Positions 1 through 10,669 of a DNA stretch of 64,000 nt are shown piece after piece. Location: positions 62,001-126,000 of the forward strand of contig JAKLKQ010000001.1 of the NCBI GenBank assembly GCA_023150555.1, in the 5' to 3' direction. The position numbers were made by a program, and so were the translations under genes. Source of the stretch: Planctomycetota bacterium. Its GTDB lineage: Bacteria; Planctomycetota; SZUA-567; H5-PLA8. How positions within the stretch are numbered: the first letter of the stretch is position 1; each line of letters opens with the position of its first letter. The notes beneath the pieces are model-generated. The model did not search any database and had not been told where the DNA came from. It saw only the letters and a program-made list of their open reading frames with translations.

Positions 1-1502
<1,502 letters not shown>

Positions 1503-1512
<10 letters not shown>

Positions 1513-2249
1513 GACACGGTCCCCTTTTCCGTCAGCACCGGGCGGAAAACCGAAGCATCGTCGTCATTTTCGTCGTGCTTGATGGTCTTGGCCGGAGCGT
1601 GCTCTTTGGCGCCGGGCTTCGGCTTCACCACCAGTCCGTACAACGGCATCGTGAAGAAGCCGAAGGCGATCAGCCAGCCGACGACCAGCCCGGCCTTCTT
1701 GTAGCACTTGGCCCAGCCGGGCTTGGTCAGGCCCAGCGTCTGGAAGGCGCTGGAGAAGCCGTGGCTGAGGTGCAGGCCCAGGACGACCATCGCGGCCATG
1801 TAGGCCAGGGCGATCACCGGATTGGCGAACGCCTGCATCACCAGGCCCCACAACTCGCCGTCCACGTGCTCGTGGTCGGTAAACTTGAACATCTTAACGT
1901 GCAGGATCACGAAGAGCAGGATGATCGCGCCGCTAATCATCATCGTGCGCGAGCCGAAAGTGCTGGTGCCGCCAGACTGCTTGGTCTCATAGGGCACCGG
2001 GCGCGCGGCCTTGTTCTCCAGGGTCACGCGAATGGCCGAGTAGATATGCAGCAGAAAGACCGCCAGCAGGCCCACCTCGGCGGCAATCAGCAACCCGCCC
2101 TGATGTTCGAGGAACTCCGCGTAGGCGTTGAATGCCTTATCGCCCTTGAAGAGCAGGAAATTGCCCGACAGGTGTGCGATCAGGAAGCCGACCAGCGCCA
2201 GGCCCGTCAGCGCCATGACCGTCTTCTTGAGGATGGAGGAAGGTGTCAT
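1503..2249 (-). CDS. sdhC: Succinate dehydrogenase cytochrome b subunit (SdhC, b558 family)
   Basis: Membrane anchor of complex II that binds haem and passes electrons from SdhAB to quinone. The 248-residue protein has about five hydrophobic segments (around 10-32, 54-75, 103-122, 141-163, 187-208) with histidines in or near them (H26, H68, H117, H160) suited to haem ligation. The size and single-subunit anchor match the Bacteroidetes/epsilonproteobacterial class, not the two-subunit SdhCD class. The C-terminus is hydrophilic and acidic (HDENDDD). It is the first gene of sdhC-sdhA; the next gene upstream, typA, is divergent, so a promoter should lie in 2250-2340. Confidence 0.93.
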
Positions 2250-2335
2250 CCCGGTTCGTCCGTGCCGAGGGCCAGATCTGAAGACAAGCGGATGCCTTAG
2301 GTCATAAATCCGAATGCTCCCTTGCGCAAGGAACG

Positions 2336-2364
2336 TTGCTCAAGGTGCATTCCGCACTTATAAC
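2336..2364 (+). promoter_or_regulatory. Candidate sigma-70-type promoter of typA
   Basis: TTGCTC at 2336-2341 and TATAAC at 2359-2364 are separated by 17 nt, a good vegetative promoter spacing. It faces typA and would give a leader of roughly 135 nt before the ATG at 2509. Assigned by eye only. Confidence 0.5.
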
Positions 2365-2424
2365 CTTATGATATTGCTGGACTTTCCCAATCGCTGCGGG
2401 TACGCTTTTTTTTGTTGGAACTGG

Positions 2425-2450
2425 GGTCTTCCGTTTGGAAGACCTCTTTT
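2425..2450 (+). terminator. Terminator-like hairpin in the typA leader
   Basis: GGTCTTCC (2425-2432), loop GTTT, GGAAGACC (2437-2444), then TCTTTT. An 8-bp perfect stem followed by a T-rich tract inside the untranslated leader of typA suggests attenuation or a short leader RNA. A promoter internal to 2451-2508 is the alternative. Confidence 0.5.
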
Positions 2451-2508
2451 CGTTTCCGAAGGTACAGCCCCAGCAGGAGCCTCGCGAGCCGCCTCGCCGT
2501 CCCCGACC

Positions 2509-4347
<1,839 letters not shown>

Positions 4348-4411
4348 CCGCCCCACTCGCCCGCCCATATTGCGATTGCCTTCGCCCGCGCCCGGAGCGT
4401 ATACCGGACGC

Positions 4412-5038
4412 ATGAACATCCGCGCCCACTGGGTCCGCGCAGCACACGCTTGCGGCATCGATGCCGCCGCCGCCGCGGAAGGCTACGCCGAACTGCGCCG
4501 CCGTTACGCCGAGCCCCAGCGCGCCTACCACACCTGGGCGCACCTCCAGCACCTCTTCGATCAACTTGCGCCCGCCGGCGAGGAACTTCCCTGCACGACG
4601 TGCTGGGCCGGCTTCTACCACGATGCAGTCTACGACCCGCACGCGAAGGACAACGAGGCTGCCAGCGCGCGGCTGGCGAGCGAACGCCTTAACGCCTGGA
4701 GCGTGGAGGCCCTGATCATCGAGAAGACGGCGCGCCTGATCGAAGCCACCGCCGACCACCTTCACGCACGAGCGGAGGACGGCGAGACCGCGCGATTCCT
4801 CGACGCGGACCTGTCCATCCTCGGCGCGGCGCCTGAAGCTTACCTCGCCTATGCGCAGGCCGTGCGAGGGGAGTACGCCTTCGTGCCCGAAGCCGAGTTC
4901 CGCGCCGGACGCACCGCTTTTCTGAAGAAGCTGCTGGACGCACCGAAGATTTTTCGCACGCCGGCGTTCGCGGCGCGCCTTGAGGGCCAAGCGCGGGCAA
5001 ACATCGAGAACGAGCTGAGCGCGCTGAACGCGTCATGA
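4412..5038 (+). CDS. HD-superfamily metal-dependent phosphohydrolase (COG4339 type)
   Basis: A 208-residue cytoplasmic protein of the predicted HD-type metal phosphohydrolase family. Supporting motifs in order: RRYAEPQRAYHTWAHL near residues 31-46 (H-x-x-x-H), WAGFYHDAVYDP around 68-79 with the HD pair, KDNEAASARLA directly after it, and DADLSILG near 131-138. This spacing is typical of COG4339 proteins, whose substrate is not established. I chose ATG 4412 because a GGAG lies upstream at 4394-4397 and homology starts here. It is 64 nt downstream of typA and may be co-transcribed with it. Two terminator-like hairpins follow the stop. Confidence 0.85.
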   Translation: MNIRAHWVRAAHACGIDAAAAAEGYAELRRRYAEPQRAYHTWAHLQHLFDQLAPAGEELPCTTCWAGFYHDAVYDPHAKDNEAASARLASERLNAWSVEALIIEKTARLIEATADHLHARAEDGETARFLDADLSILGAAPEAYLAYAQAVRGEYAFVPEAEFRAGRTAFLKKLLDAPKIFRTPAFAARLEGQARANIENELSALNAS

Positions 5039-5065
5039 GCATGGAACCGGTTTCCGGTTCGCACA

Positions 5066-5093
5066 CCCTGCCCGACGTGCAGGGAGATTTTTT
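5066..5093 (+). terminator. Rho-independent terminator after the HD hydrolase
   Basis: CCCTGC (5066-5071), loop CCGACGT, GCAGGG (5079-5084), then AGATTTTTT. It sits 28 nt past the HD-hydrolase stop. A separate palindrome, GAACCGG-TTT-CCGGTTC, lies just before it at 5044-5060. Confidence 0.7.
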
Positions 5094-5096
5094 CCG

Positions 5097-5120
5097 CCCC
5101 AAGAGACCTCTTGGGGTTCT
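5097..5120 (+). terminator. Second terminator-like hairpin in tandem
   Basis: CCCCAAGA (5097-5104), loop GACC, TCTTGGGG (5109-5116), then TTCT. It is a perfect 8-bp stem immediately after the first terminator and may act as a backup or bidirectionally. Confidence 0.5.
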
Positions 5121-5239
5121 CGCCTAAATCGTTTGATTGACGGCAGCTATCCGCACGGCGCAAGGCTTCCGGCGGCTGCGCTCCTATGGAAAACGCCTGC
5201 TCGCGCCTTGAATTTGTTGGGCAGGGGCCGGCGTGGAGT

Positions 5240-5263
5240 GTATATTATTAGAACTGTGGTTCT
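5240..5263. promoter_or_regulatory. Possible operator/promoter region before the Gfo/Idh/MocA gene
   Basis: An AT-rich stretch (GTATATTATT) is followed by the inverted repeat AGAAC-TGTG-GTTCT (5250-5263), with another GGAAC at 5271-5275. This lies about 70 nt before the start codon, in an otherwise GC-rich background. A -35 element at usual spacing was not found, so the promoter itself is uncertain. The palindrome is seen directly; its use as an operator is inference. Confidence 0.35.
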
Positions 5264-5335
5264 ATATTTCGGAACACCTGGGCGGGGGTTCCGGGCGGGG
5301 CGCCGCCAAGACACGCTTCAAAGGAGTTTCGGGTC

Positions 5336-6574
5336 ATGGGCATCTCGGTGGGATTGGTGGGCCTGGGCGCGTTCATGCGGAGCTTCGCGAAGCTGTATGC
5401 GAGCCATCCGCTGGTGGATCGCGTCGCCTTCTGCGACCGCGAGGCCGACCGCGTGGCCAAGTACGCGAAGAACCCCGTCTTCGCCAAGAAGTTCCGCGAG
5501 GGCGATGCCTACCCCAGCCTCGACGCGATCTGCAAGGCCGACCTCGACGCGCTGGTGATCATCACCCAGCCGTGGCTGCACGCGCCGCAGTGCGTGCAGG
5601 CGCTGGAGAGCGGCAAGCACGTCTATAGTGCCGTGCCCATAGTCTCGCTGCCGGACAGCGACGAGATGCTTGACTGGTGCGACAAGCTCGTGAAGACCGT
5701 CCAGAAAACCGGCAAGCACTACATGCTGGGCGAGACCACCTATTACCGGCCCGAGGCGATGTACTGTCGCCGCCGCGCGAAGGAGGGCGCCTTCGGCGAT
5801 TTCGTGTACGCAGAGGGCGAGTACTACCACGACCTCGACAACAGCCTGCGCGACGTGAAGCGCCACCGCGAGGCAAGCCAAGCCGGGCAGGAATGGGTGG
5901 AGATCAAGAAGAAGTACAAGGCGCGCGGCGCCATCGCCGGGCCGATGGACTATCCCACGCATAGCACCTGCGGGCCGATCTGCGTAATGAACGCACACGC
6001 CACCAAGGTCAGCTGCTTCAGCTACAAGAGCACCGACCCCAAGGACGAATCGTACTTCGAGGGCGCGCTGGCCAACGAGACCGCGCTGTGCCGCATGAGC
6101 AACAACGCGGTTGTCCGCATCAACGAGTTCCGCAAGGTCGCACACCCCGGCAGCGAGATCTTCCGCGTCTTCGGCACCGAGGGCACCTTCCGCGAAGAGT
6201 CCTGGCGCGACCGCAAGACCACCACGCCCCTGACGATGCAGGAGATGCGCGACGAACTGCCTTCCGAGGTCTACAAGGCCCTGGACCTGGGCGTGCGCAT
6301 GTGGAATGCGGTCGAGGAAGGCAAGGACCCCGGCTACTACAAGGACAAGGACTTCGCGCCCGCCGACGTCGCCAAGGCGGTTTACGGCGGCCACGGCGGC
6401 AGCCACGCCTTCCTGACCCACGAGTTCATCAGCTCGGTCGCAGAAGACCGCGTGCCGGCAATCAACGTGTGGGAGGCCGCGCGTTACATGTCGCTGGGCA
6501 TCGCCGCGCACCGTTCGGCACTCAAGGGCGGCGAACTCGTCGACGTGGCCGACTGGGGGGACGCCCCGAAGTAG
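5336..6574 (+). CDS. Gfo/Idh/MocA-family oxidoreductase
   Basis: NAD(P)-dependent dehydrogenase of the sugar/inositol type, 412 residues. The N-terminal Rossmann fold begins GISVGLVGLGAFMRS with the glycine-rich loop at 6-12, followed by an acidic residue in the FCDREADR strand. The family E-K-P motif is not intact: the corresponding region reads VYSAVPIVS, a departure from the usual EKP lysine. The larger C-terminal alpha/beta domain contains ECF-like GEYYHDLD and MDYPTHSTCG segments. ATG 5336 has AAGGAG at 5321-5326, spacing 9. Substrate unknown. It converges with the MFS carrier, and the shared hairpin lies in the carrier's last codons. Confidence 0.85.
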   Translation: MGISVGLVGLGAFMRSFAKLYASHPLVDRVAFCDREADRVAKYAKNPVFAKKFREGDAYPSLDAICKADLDALVIITQPWLHAPQCVQALESGKHVYSAVPIVSLPDSDEMLDWCDKLVKTVQKTGKHYMLGETTYYRPEAMYCRRRAKEGAFGDFVYAEGEYYHDLDNSLRDVKRHREASQAGQEWVEIKKKYKARGAIAGPMDYPTHSTCGPICVMNAHATKVSCFSYKSTDPKDESYFEGALANETALCRMSNNAVVRINEFRKVAHPGSEIFRVFGTEGTFREESWRDRKTTTPLTMQEMRDELPSEVYKALDLGVRMWNAVEEGKDPGYYKDKDFAPADVAKAVYGGHGGSHAFLTHEFISSVAEDRVPAINVWEAARYMSLGIAAHRSALKGGELVDVADWGDAPK

Positions 6575-6590
6575 GCGAAAGCACCTTCAC

Positions 6591-7889
6591 TCAACGATCT
6601 GTCTGCAACGCCGGGCCGGATTCGTCCGGCCCGGTTTGCGGATAAAGGTCCATGTGCCGCGGATCGCGCACGAAAAACAGGATCCACAACAGCGCCGCGG
6701 CGCTCACCACGGCGCACCCCGCAAAGACCGGCCGCAGGCCGTAGGCCTCGGCGGCGAAACCGGCAGCTATCGGCGCGGAAAGCAGCGGAACGCTGAGCAC
6801 CAGATTGCCCACCGTGATGTGCGACAGCCGGTGGTCGTGCGGACAGGTTTCCAGAAGCATGTTCAGGTGGCTGACCAGGCTGCTGCCCACGCAGACGCCA
6901 GCCAGGAAGTACGCCGCCATACAGCTGGCTTCACCGGCCGTCCACAACAGCAAGGCCAGCACCGCAATCTGGGCCACAGCACCGATCACGATCCCCAGGC
7001 GGTGCCCGCGCTCGTCGCCCAGGTGGCCCAGCACCAGGTTTGACAAGGCAATGCCTAAGGTCAACGCCGCACCGCAAGAGACCACAACCGACTTGGAGAG
7101 CGCGCCGCCCGCAGGCGAACCGTAATACACGGCCACCAGGGGTAGCACGCTGAACCCGCTGGTCGCCAGCACGCGTCCGATCAGGAAGTTGCGAAAGTTG
7201 CGCTCCGCAAGGCTGGCGCGAAACCGAGCGAGAAAATCCGCCAGTCGCAGGCGCTGCGTCTGGCTCTCGGGCATCCGGGCCGCCGGGTCGTCGACGAGAA
7301 AGTAGGTCAGCAGCGAAACCGTAGCCGTCGCCGCGGCTGCGAAGTAGAGCCACGCAAAAACATCGCAGTCCGGATAGTGCTTCAGCAGCCAGCCGGCCAG
7401 CAGGCCCCCGACCGAACCCATCCCCGCGGACGCAAACATCACCAGGCCGATCACGGTTCCGCGGGCGCGCGCGGGAAAGAGCGACGCCATCCAGTCGTGC
7501 CAGACGCTGACGATCACGCCCACCGCGCCCATGAAGGCCGCAAAGGCCAACAGCAGGCCCCAGCGCACCGCCACGGGCGGGAGCTGAGGCGCAAAATGCA
7601 GGAGCACGCCCGCGCCCGCCAAGACCGGGATCATGGTGAGCAGGTGGTACCACAGCACGCGGGCCTTGCGGTGCTTGCGCGAGGTGAACAGGTAGGCGCC
7701 GATAAGCTGCGGCAGGAAGATCAGCCCGCCCTCGATCGCGGCGATCGACCCGATCATACGCTCGTCCGCACCGTATTCGCGTAGGGCGACGGTGAGCACC
7801 GTGGACGAGGCCACCAGCGCCATGGCCAGGCCCCACAGGCTCTCGCCGGCGACGAAGCATGCGGCATTGCGGCGGGCAAGTGCATCCAT
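6591..7889 (-). CDS. MFS transporter, 12-TM
   Basis: A 432-residue Major Facilitator carrier in the inner membrane with about 12 hydrophobic segments. The loop after TM2 reads YLFTSRKHRKARV, the basic cytoplasmic loop expected of MFS proteins, and FPARARGTVIGLVMF resembles the conserved loop region before TM5. A central cytoplasmic loop (around 205-235, rich in R and E) splits the two six-helix halves. The substrate cannot be told. ATG 7889 has no clear Shine-Dalgarno. The gene lies 54 nt downstream of the hydrolase cluster in the same direction. Its C-terminal codons double as the terminator of the neighbour on the opposite strand. Confidence 0.85.
   Translation of the reverse strand: MDALARRNAACFVAGESLWGLAMALVASSTVLTVALREYGADERMIGSIAAIEGGLIFLPQLIGAYLFTSRKHRKARVLWYHLLTMIPVLAGAGVLLHFAPQLPPVAVRWGLLLAFAAFMGAVGVIVSVWHDWMASLFPARARGTVIGLVMFASAGMGSVGGLLAGWLLKHYPDCDVFAWLYFAAAATATVSLLTYFLVDDPAARMPESQTQRLRLADFLARFRASLAERNFRNFLIGRVLATSGFSVLPLVAVYYGSPAGGALSKSVVVSCGAALTLGIALSNLVLGHLGDERGHRLGIVIGAVAQIAVLALLLWTAGEASCMAAYFLAGVCVGSSLVSHLNMLLETCPHDHRLSHITVGNLVLSVPLLSAPIAAGFAAEAYGLRPVFAGCAVVSAAALLWILFFVRDPRHMDLYPQTGPDESGPALQTDR
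6611..6637 (+). terminator. Terminator hairpin embedded in the 3' end of a convergent gene
   Basis: CCGGGCCGGA (6611-6620), tetraloop TTCG, TCCGGCCCGG (6625-6634), then TTT. A perfect 10-bp stem lies 37 nt past the oxidoreductase stop and inside the final codons of the opposing MFS gene. TTCG is a very stable tetraloop. Confidence 0.65.
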
Positions 7890-7943
7890 GGCCGCGTGAT
7901 TCTACGCCAGCGCGGCGCGAGCCGACAGGAAATGAAGGCGAGG

Positions 7944-9158
7944 TTACTTGAACAGCGCCTGGACGCGCGCCTTGGCCCAGCGGCTGCTGACGAAGCCCAG
8001 GTGCCCGCCGCGGGGCAGCACCTTCAGGCGGCCGGCCGGCGCCAGACCGCGGAGTTCCTCGAGTTCCTTCGCTTCGTTGAGCGGGTCGTCGGCGGCCAGG
8101 CAGACCGCCACGCCGGCCGGCGTGCGCGGCAGCAGCTGGCGCAGGTCGCCCATCGCCCACAGTTCATCGAGGTTGCGGACCTTGCCCTGTTCCCGCCAGT
8201 ACGGATACGCGACGTGCTCGACGTAGCGCGTGAAGATGCGCCGCCCTTCTTCGTAGGAACCGCCCCCGCCCACCCGCACAGGCTCCGGCGGAAGGGACTT
8301 GCCGTACAGTTCCTGGGCGCTCTCGGCGGCTTCCTCGATGTCCTGCCGGAACATGTAGCCGATGCCGCCGCGCATCAGCGAGTCGGAGAACGGCACGGCC
8401 TCGCCGGCGGCCACCGGTCGGTGCCCGCCCAGCTTGCCCAACTGCGTCAGCGTGAACTGCGGTCGGTCCTTCTCGGCGTAGTCGTCGAGCAGCCGCGAGC
8501 CGCTGCGCATGCTCACCGGCGGCGAGAAGACCAGCACGCGCGACGGTTTGACCGACGTCTTGCCGGCCTCGGCGAGAATCGCGTAGTTCAGCGCCAGCAT
8601 GCCGCCGTAGCTGGCGCCCAGCAGGCCGATCTCGGAAACCTTGCCCGCGACAGCCGGATCCTTCAGCAGCGCCGCGACCAGGCGGTCGACGACCAGCGCC
8701 TCGGTCTCCAGGTGCCCAGGTACGCCGTGGCGCGAGACGCTGTTGAACGACGGGCGGAAGACCGAATCGAACGTCAGGACATGGCAGCCGGCTTCGTAGA
8801 GCTGCGCCTGCCACAGCTTCGCGAGGGGCGCCTTGCCGTCGGTGGTCAGGCCTAGCAGCAGTACCGCCAGCGGCGCGCGGCCCGGCTGCAGCAGCATTCG
8901 CACTTTAGCCGACTGCTTGAAGCCCTCTACGTCCTTCAGCTTGATGCGTTGTTCCTTCGCTGGCGCCTCGGGCACCGTGATGCCGCTCATGGCGGTCACC
9001 GTCGCGTAGTAGCCGTTGGCAATCGCGTAATCGAACTCGGGTTGCGCGGCAGGTGCGGCGGTGGCAATGGGTGCAGCAGGCGTGTTCGTGCCTTCGGCCC
9101 AGGCCGGCGCCGCCAGCAGCAGCGCGGCCGGCAGCAGCAGCCCGCCCAGGCGCCGCAT
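7944..9158 (-). CDS. Secreted alpha/beta-hydrolase, paralogue 1
   Basis: A 404-residue protein with a signal peptide (MRRLGGLLLPAALLLAAPAW then AEG) and an alpha/beta-hydrolase core. The nucleophile elbow is GASYGG with Ser near 183; the acid is probably the Asp pair in LAADDPL and the base the His in PRGGHLGF near the C-terminus, so the triad looks complete. A conserved front segment (YAIANGYYATVTA) is shared with the next two genes. The ATG at 9158 shares one base with the upstream gene's stop (TGATG), so it is translationally coupled. The ester or peptide substrate is unknown. The open frame continues upstream through the neighbour out of frame and should not be read as a fusion. Confidence 0.8.
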   Translation of the reverse strand: MRRLGGLLLPAALLLAAPAWAEGTNTPAAPIATAAPAAQPEFDYAIANGYYATVTAMSGITVPEAPAKEQRIKLKDVEGFKQSAKVRMLLQPGRAPLAVLLLGLTTDGKAPLAKLWQAQLYEAGCHVLTFDSVFRPSFNSVSRHGVPGHLETEALVVDRLVAALLKDPAVAGKVSEIGLLGASYGGMLALNYAILAEAGKTSVKPSRVLVFSPPVSMRSGSRLLDDYAEKDRPQFTLTQLGKLGGHRPVAAGEAVPFSDSLMRGGIGYMFRQDIEEAAESAQELYGKSLPPEPVRVGGGGSYEEGRRIFTRYVEHVAYPYWREQGKVRNLDELWAMGDLRQLLPRTPAGVAVCLAADDPLNEAKELEELRGLAPAGRLKVLPRGGHLGFVSSRWAKARVQALFK

Positions 9159-10462
9159 CACTTGAAGGCCTCGACCATCGTGTGGCGCGCCCAGCGCGTG
9201 GCGACGTAGCCCAAGTGCCCGCCGTGCTCGTGGACGACCAGGCGGCAAGGCTGGCCCGCGAAACGCTCCTCGATCGCCTTCACCTCGGCCGGATCGTTCA
9301 GCGGGTCGTCGCGGGTGAGCACCACCTGCGTGTACAGCGGGTTCTCCCGAAGCAGCTGCGGCACGCTGCCCGAGGCCCAGAAGTCCGGGAGCGTCTTGGG
9401 CCCGCCGTGGGATTGCCAGTAGGGGAAGACCATCTTCTCGGTAAAGTCGCGGAAGTCGTACAGGCGCGCCGCCTGCTCGAACTGGAAGCTGCGGCCCAAG
9501 TCGTCGCGCGGATCGACGAAGCGTTCGAGCTGCTTCAGTTCGTAGGCCTCGTTGTTCCACTTCACGACCGGGTAGAGCTTGTCGCGGAAGTGGTAGGCAA
9601 TCCCAGCGCGCATCAGGTCTGCCTCGAAGGGCGACTCGTACTCGCCGGGGTCCGGCGAATGCATTGGCAGTTCCATGAGCTTGTCGGCCTGGTACTTGGG
9701 CCGGTCTTCCTTGTAGAAGCGGTCCAAGCGTTTGGCCGCGGTCTCCAGGCTGACGGGCGGCGAGTAGCACAGGATGCGCTCCACCGGCACGTCGAACGCG
9801 ACCTTGCCCTGCTCCAGGAGCCGGCCGAGGTTCAGCCCGACGATGCCGCCGTAGCTGCCGCCGAAGAAGCCCAGCTTCTGGACGCGGCCCTTCAGCTCCG
9901 GGCGCGCCAGCAGCGCCTTGACCACGATCGCGACCTGTTGCGCCTCGGCTTCGGGATACCCGGTGACGCCGTGGTGCGAGTTCTTGGCGAAGGAGGCGCG
10001 AAAGACCGAGTCGAAGGTCGCCACGTGGCAGCCGCCTTCGGACAGCGTGTGTTGCCACAGACGCGCCATGTCATCGTCGCCGGCCATCGAGAGCCCCAGC
10101 AGCAGCACGACCAGCGGCGCTTCCTTCTTCGACGCAAAGCTCAGCCGCACCTCCAGGTCCTTGCGGAAGCCGGGGATTTGCTTGAGGTCGATCTTGTCCT
10201 CGTCGACGTCGGGTTTCTTGAAGCAGCTTTCGGCCGTCAGCGTCGCGTACAGCCCGTCGGTGATGCGGTAATCGTAGGGCACCCCATCGCAGGCGGCCGC
10301 CGGATGGGGGCGGCCTTCTTCCTTGGCCGGAGGCGGCTGGGTCTGTGGTTCGGGCTTGACCTCGGAGGCCGCGCCTAAGGCGCTCGCCAGGCCGAAAACC
10401 GCGGCAGCGGCAAAGTGGATCTTGGGGCGGATACGCCCAAGACGATAGGGCAACCTAAGCAT
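9158..10462 (-). CDS. Secreted alpha/beta-hydrolase, paralogue 2
   Basis: 434 residues from ATG 10462, which has GAAGG 8 nt upstream; a TTG at 10483 would add seven residues. An N-terminal hydrophobic segment (HFAAAAVFGLASALGAA) looks like a signal peptide. The core carries the elbow GGSYGG with Ser near 203, Asp in LTRDDPL and His in EHGGHLGY, matching its neighbours. The front block YRITDGLYATLTA aligns with those of paralogues 1 and 3. It is the middle gene of three tandem copies and overlaps paralogue 1 by one base. A 207-nt spacer with two hairpins separates it from paralogue 3, so it may have its own promoter. Confidence 0.8.
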   Translation of the reverse strand: MLRLPYRLGRIRPKIHFAAAAVFGLASALGAASEVKPEPQTQPPPAKEEGRPHPAAACDGVPYDYRITDGLYATLTAESCFKKPDVDEDKIDLKQIPGFRKDLEVRLSFASKKEAPLVVLLLGLSMAGDDDMARLWQHTLSEGGCHVATFDSVFRASFAKNSHHGVTGYPEAEAQQVAIVVKALLARPELKGRVQKLGFFGGSYGGIVGLNLGRLLEQGKVAFDVPVERILCYSPPVSLETAAKRLDRFYKEDRPKYQADKLMELPMHSPDPGEYESPFEADLMRAGIAYHFRDKLYPVVKWNNEAYELKQLERFVDPRDDLGRSFQFEQAARLYDFRDFTEKMVFPYWQSHGGPKTLPDFWASGSVPQLLRENPLYTQVVLTRDDPLNDPAEVKAIEERFAGQPCRLVVHEHGGHLGYVATRWARHTMVEAFK

Positions 10463-10669
10463 GGAAACGGCCTTCGTATTCAAGCGGGTAGCGGCGTAGA
10501 GTCTGTTCTCAGCGAACGAGAACCCATGCTACACGCTTTTTCGGCCGGGGGCAAAGGCAGTCTTCGCCTCGAAAACAGTTCGTTTTCAGGGTGCGCAACC
10601 AGTTGATCTGGCAGTCTGTTAAAAAAGGGTCCGGCGGCGCAAAGCCTTGCCTCGTGCGTCGGGCTACTT
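10463..10669. other. Spacer with two hairpins between hydrolase genes
   Basis: Holds GTTCTC-AGCGAAC-GAGAAC (10505-10523) and GAAAAC-AGTTC-GTTTTC (10571-10587). Neither is followed by a strong T tract on the minus strand. They may be leader structures of paralogue 2 or weak terminators of paralogue 3. No gene seen. Confidence 0.4.

Noticed and set aside
7944-10058. A 704-codon frame that would fuse hydrolase paralogue 1 to part of paralogue 2
   Set aside because: The upstream part translates paralogue 2 out of frame; the signal peptide and TGATG overlap at 9158 define the true start.
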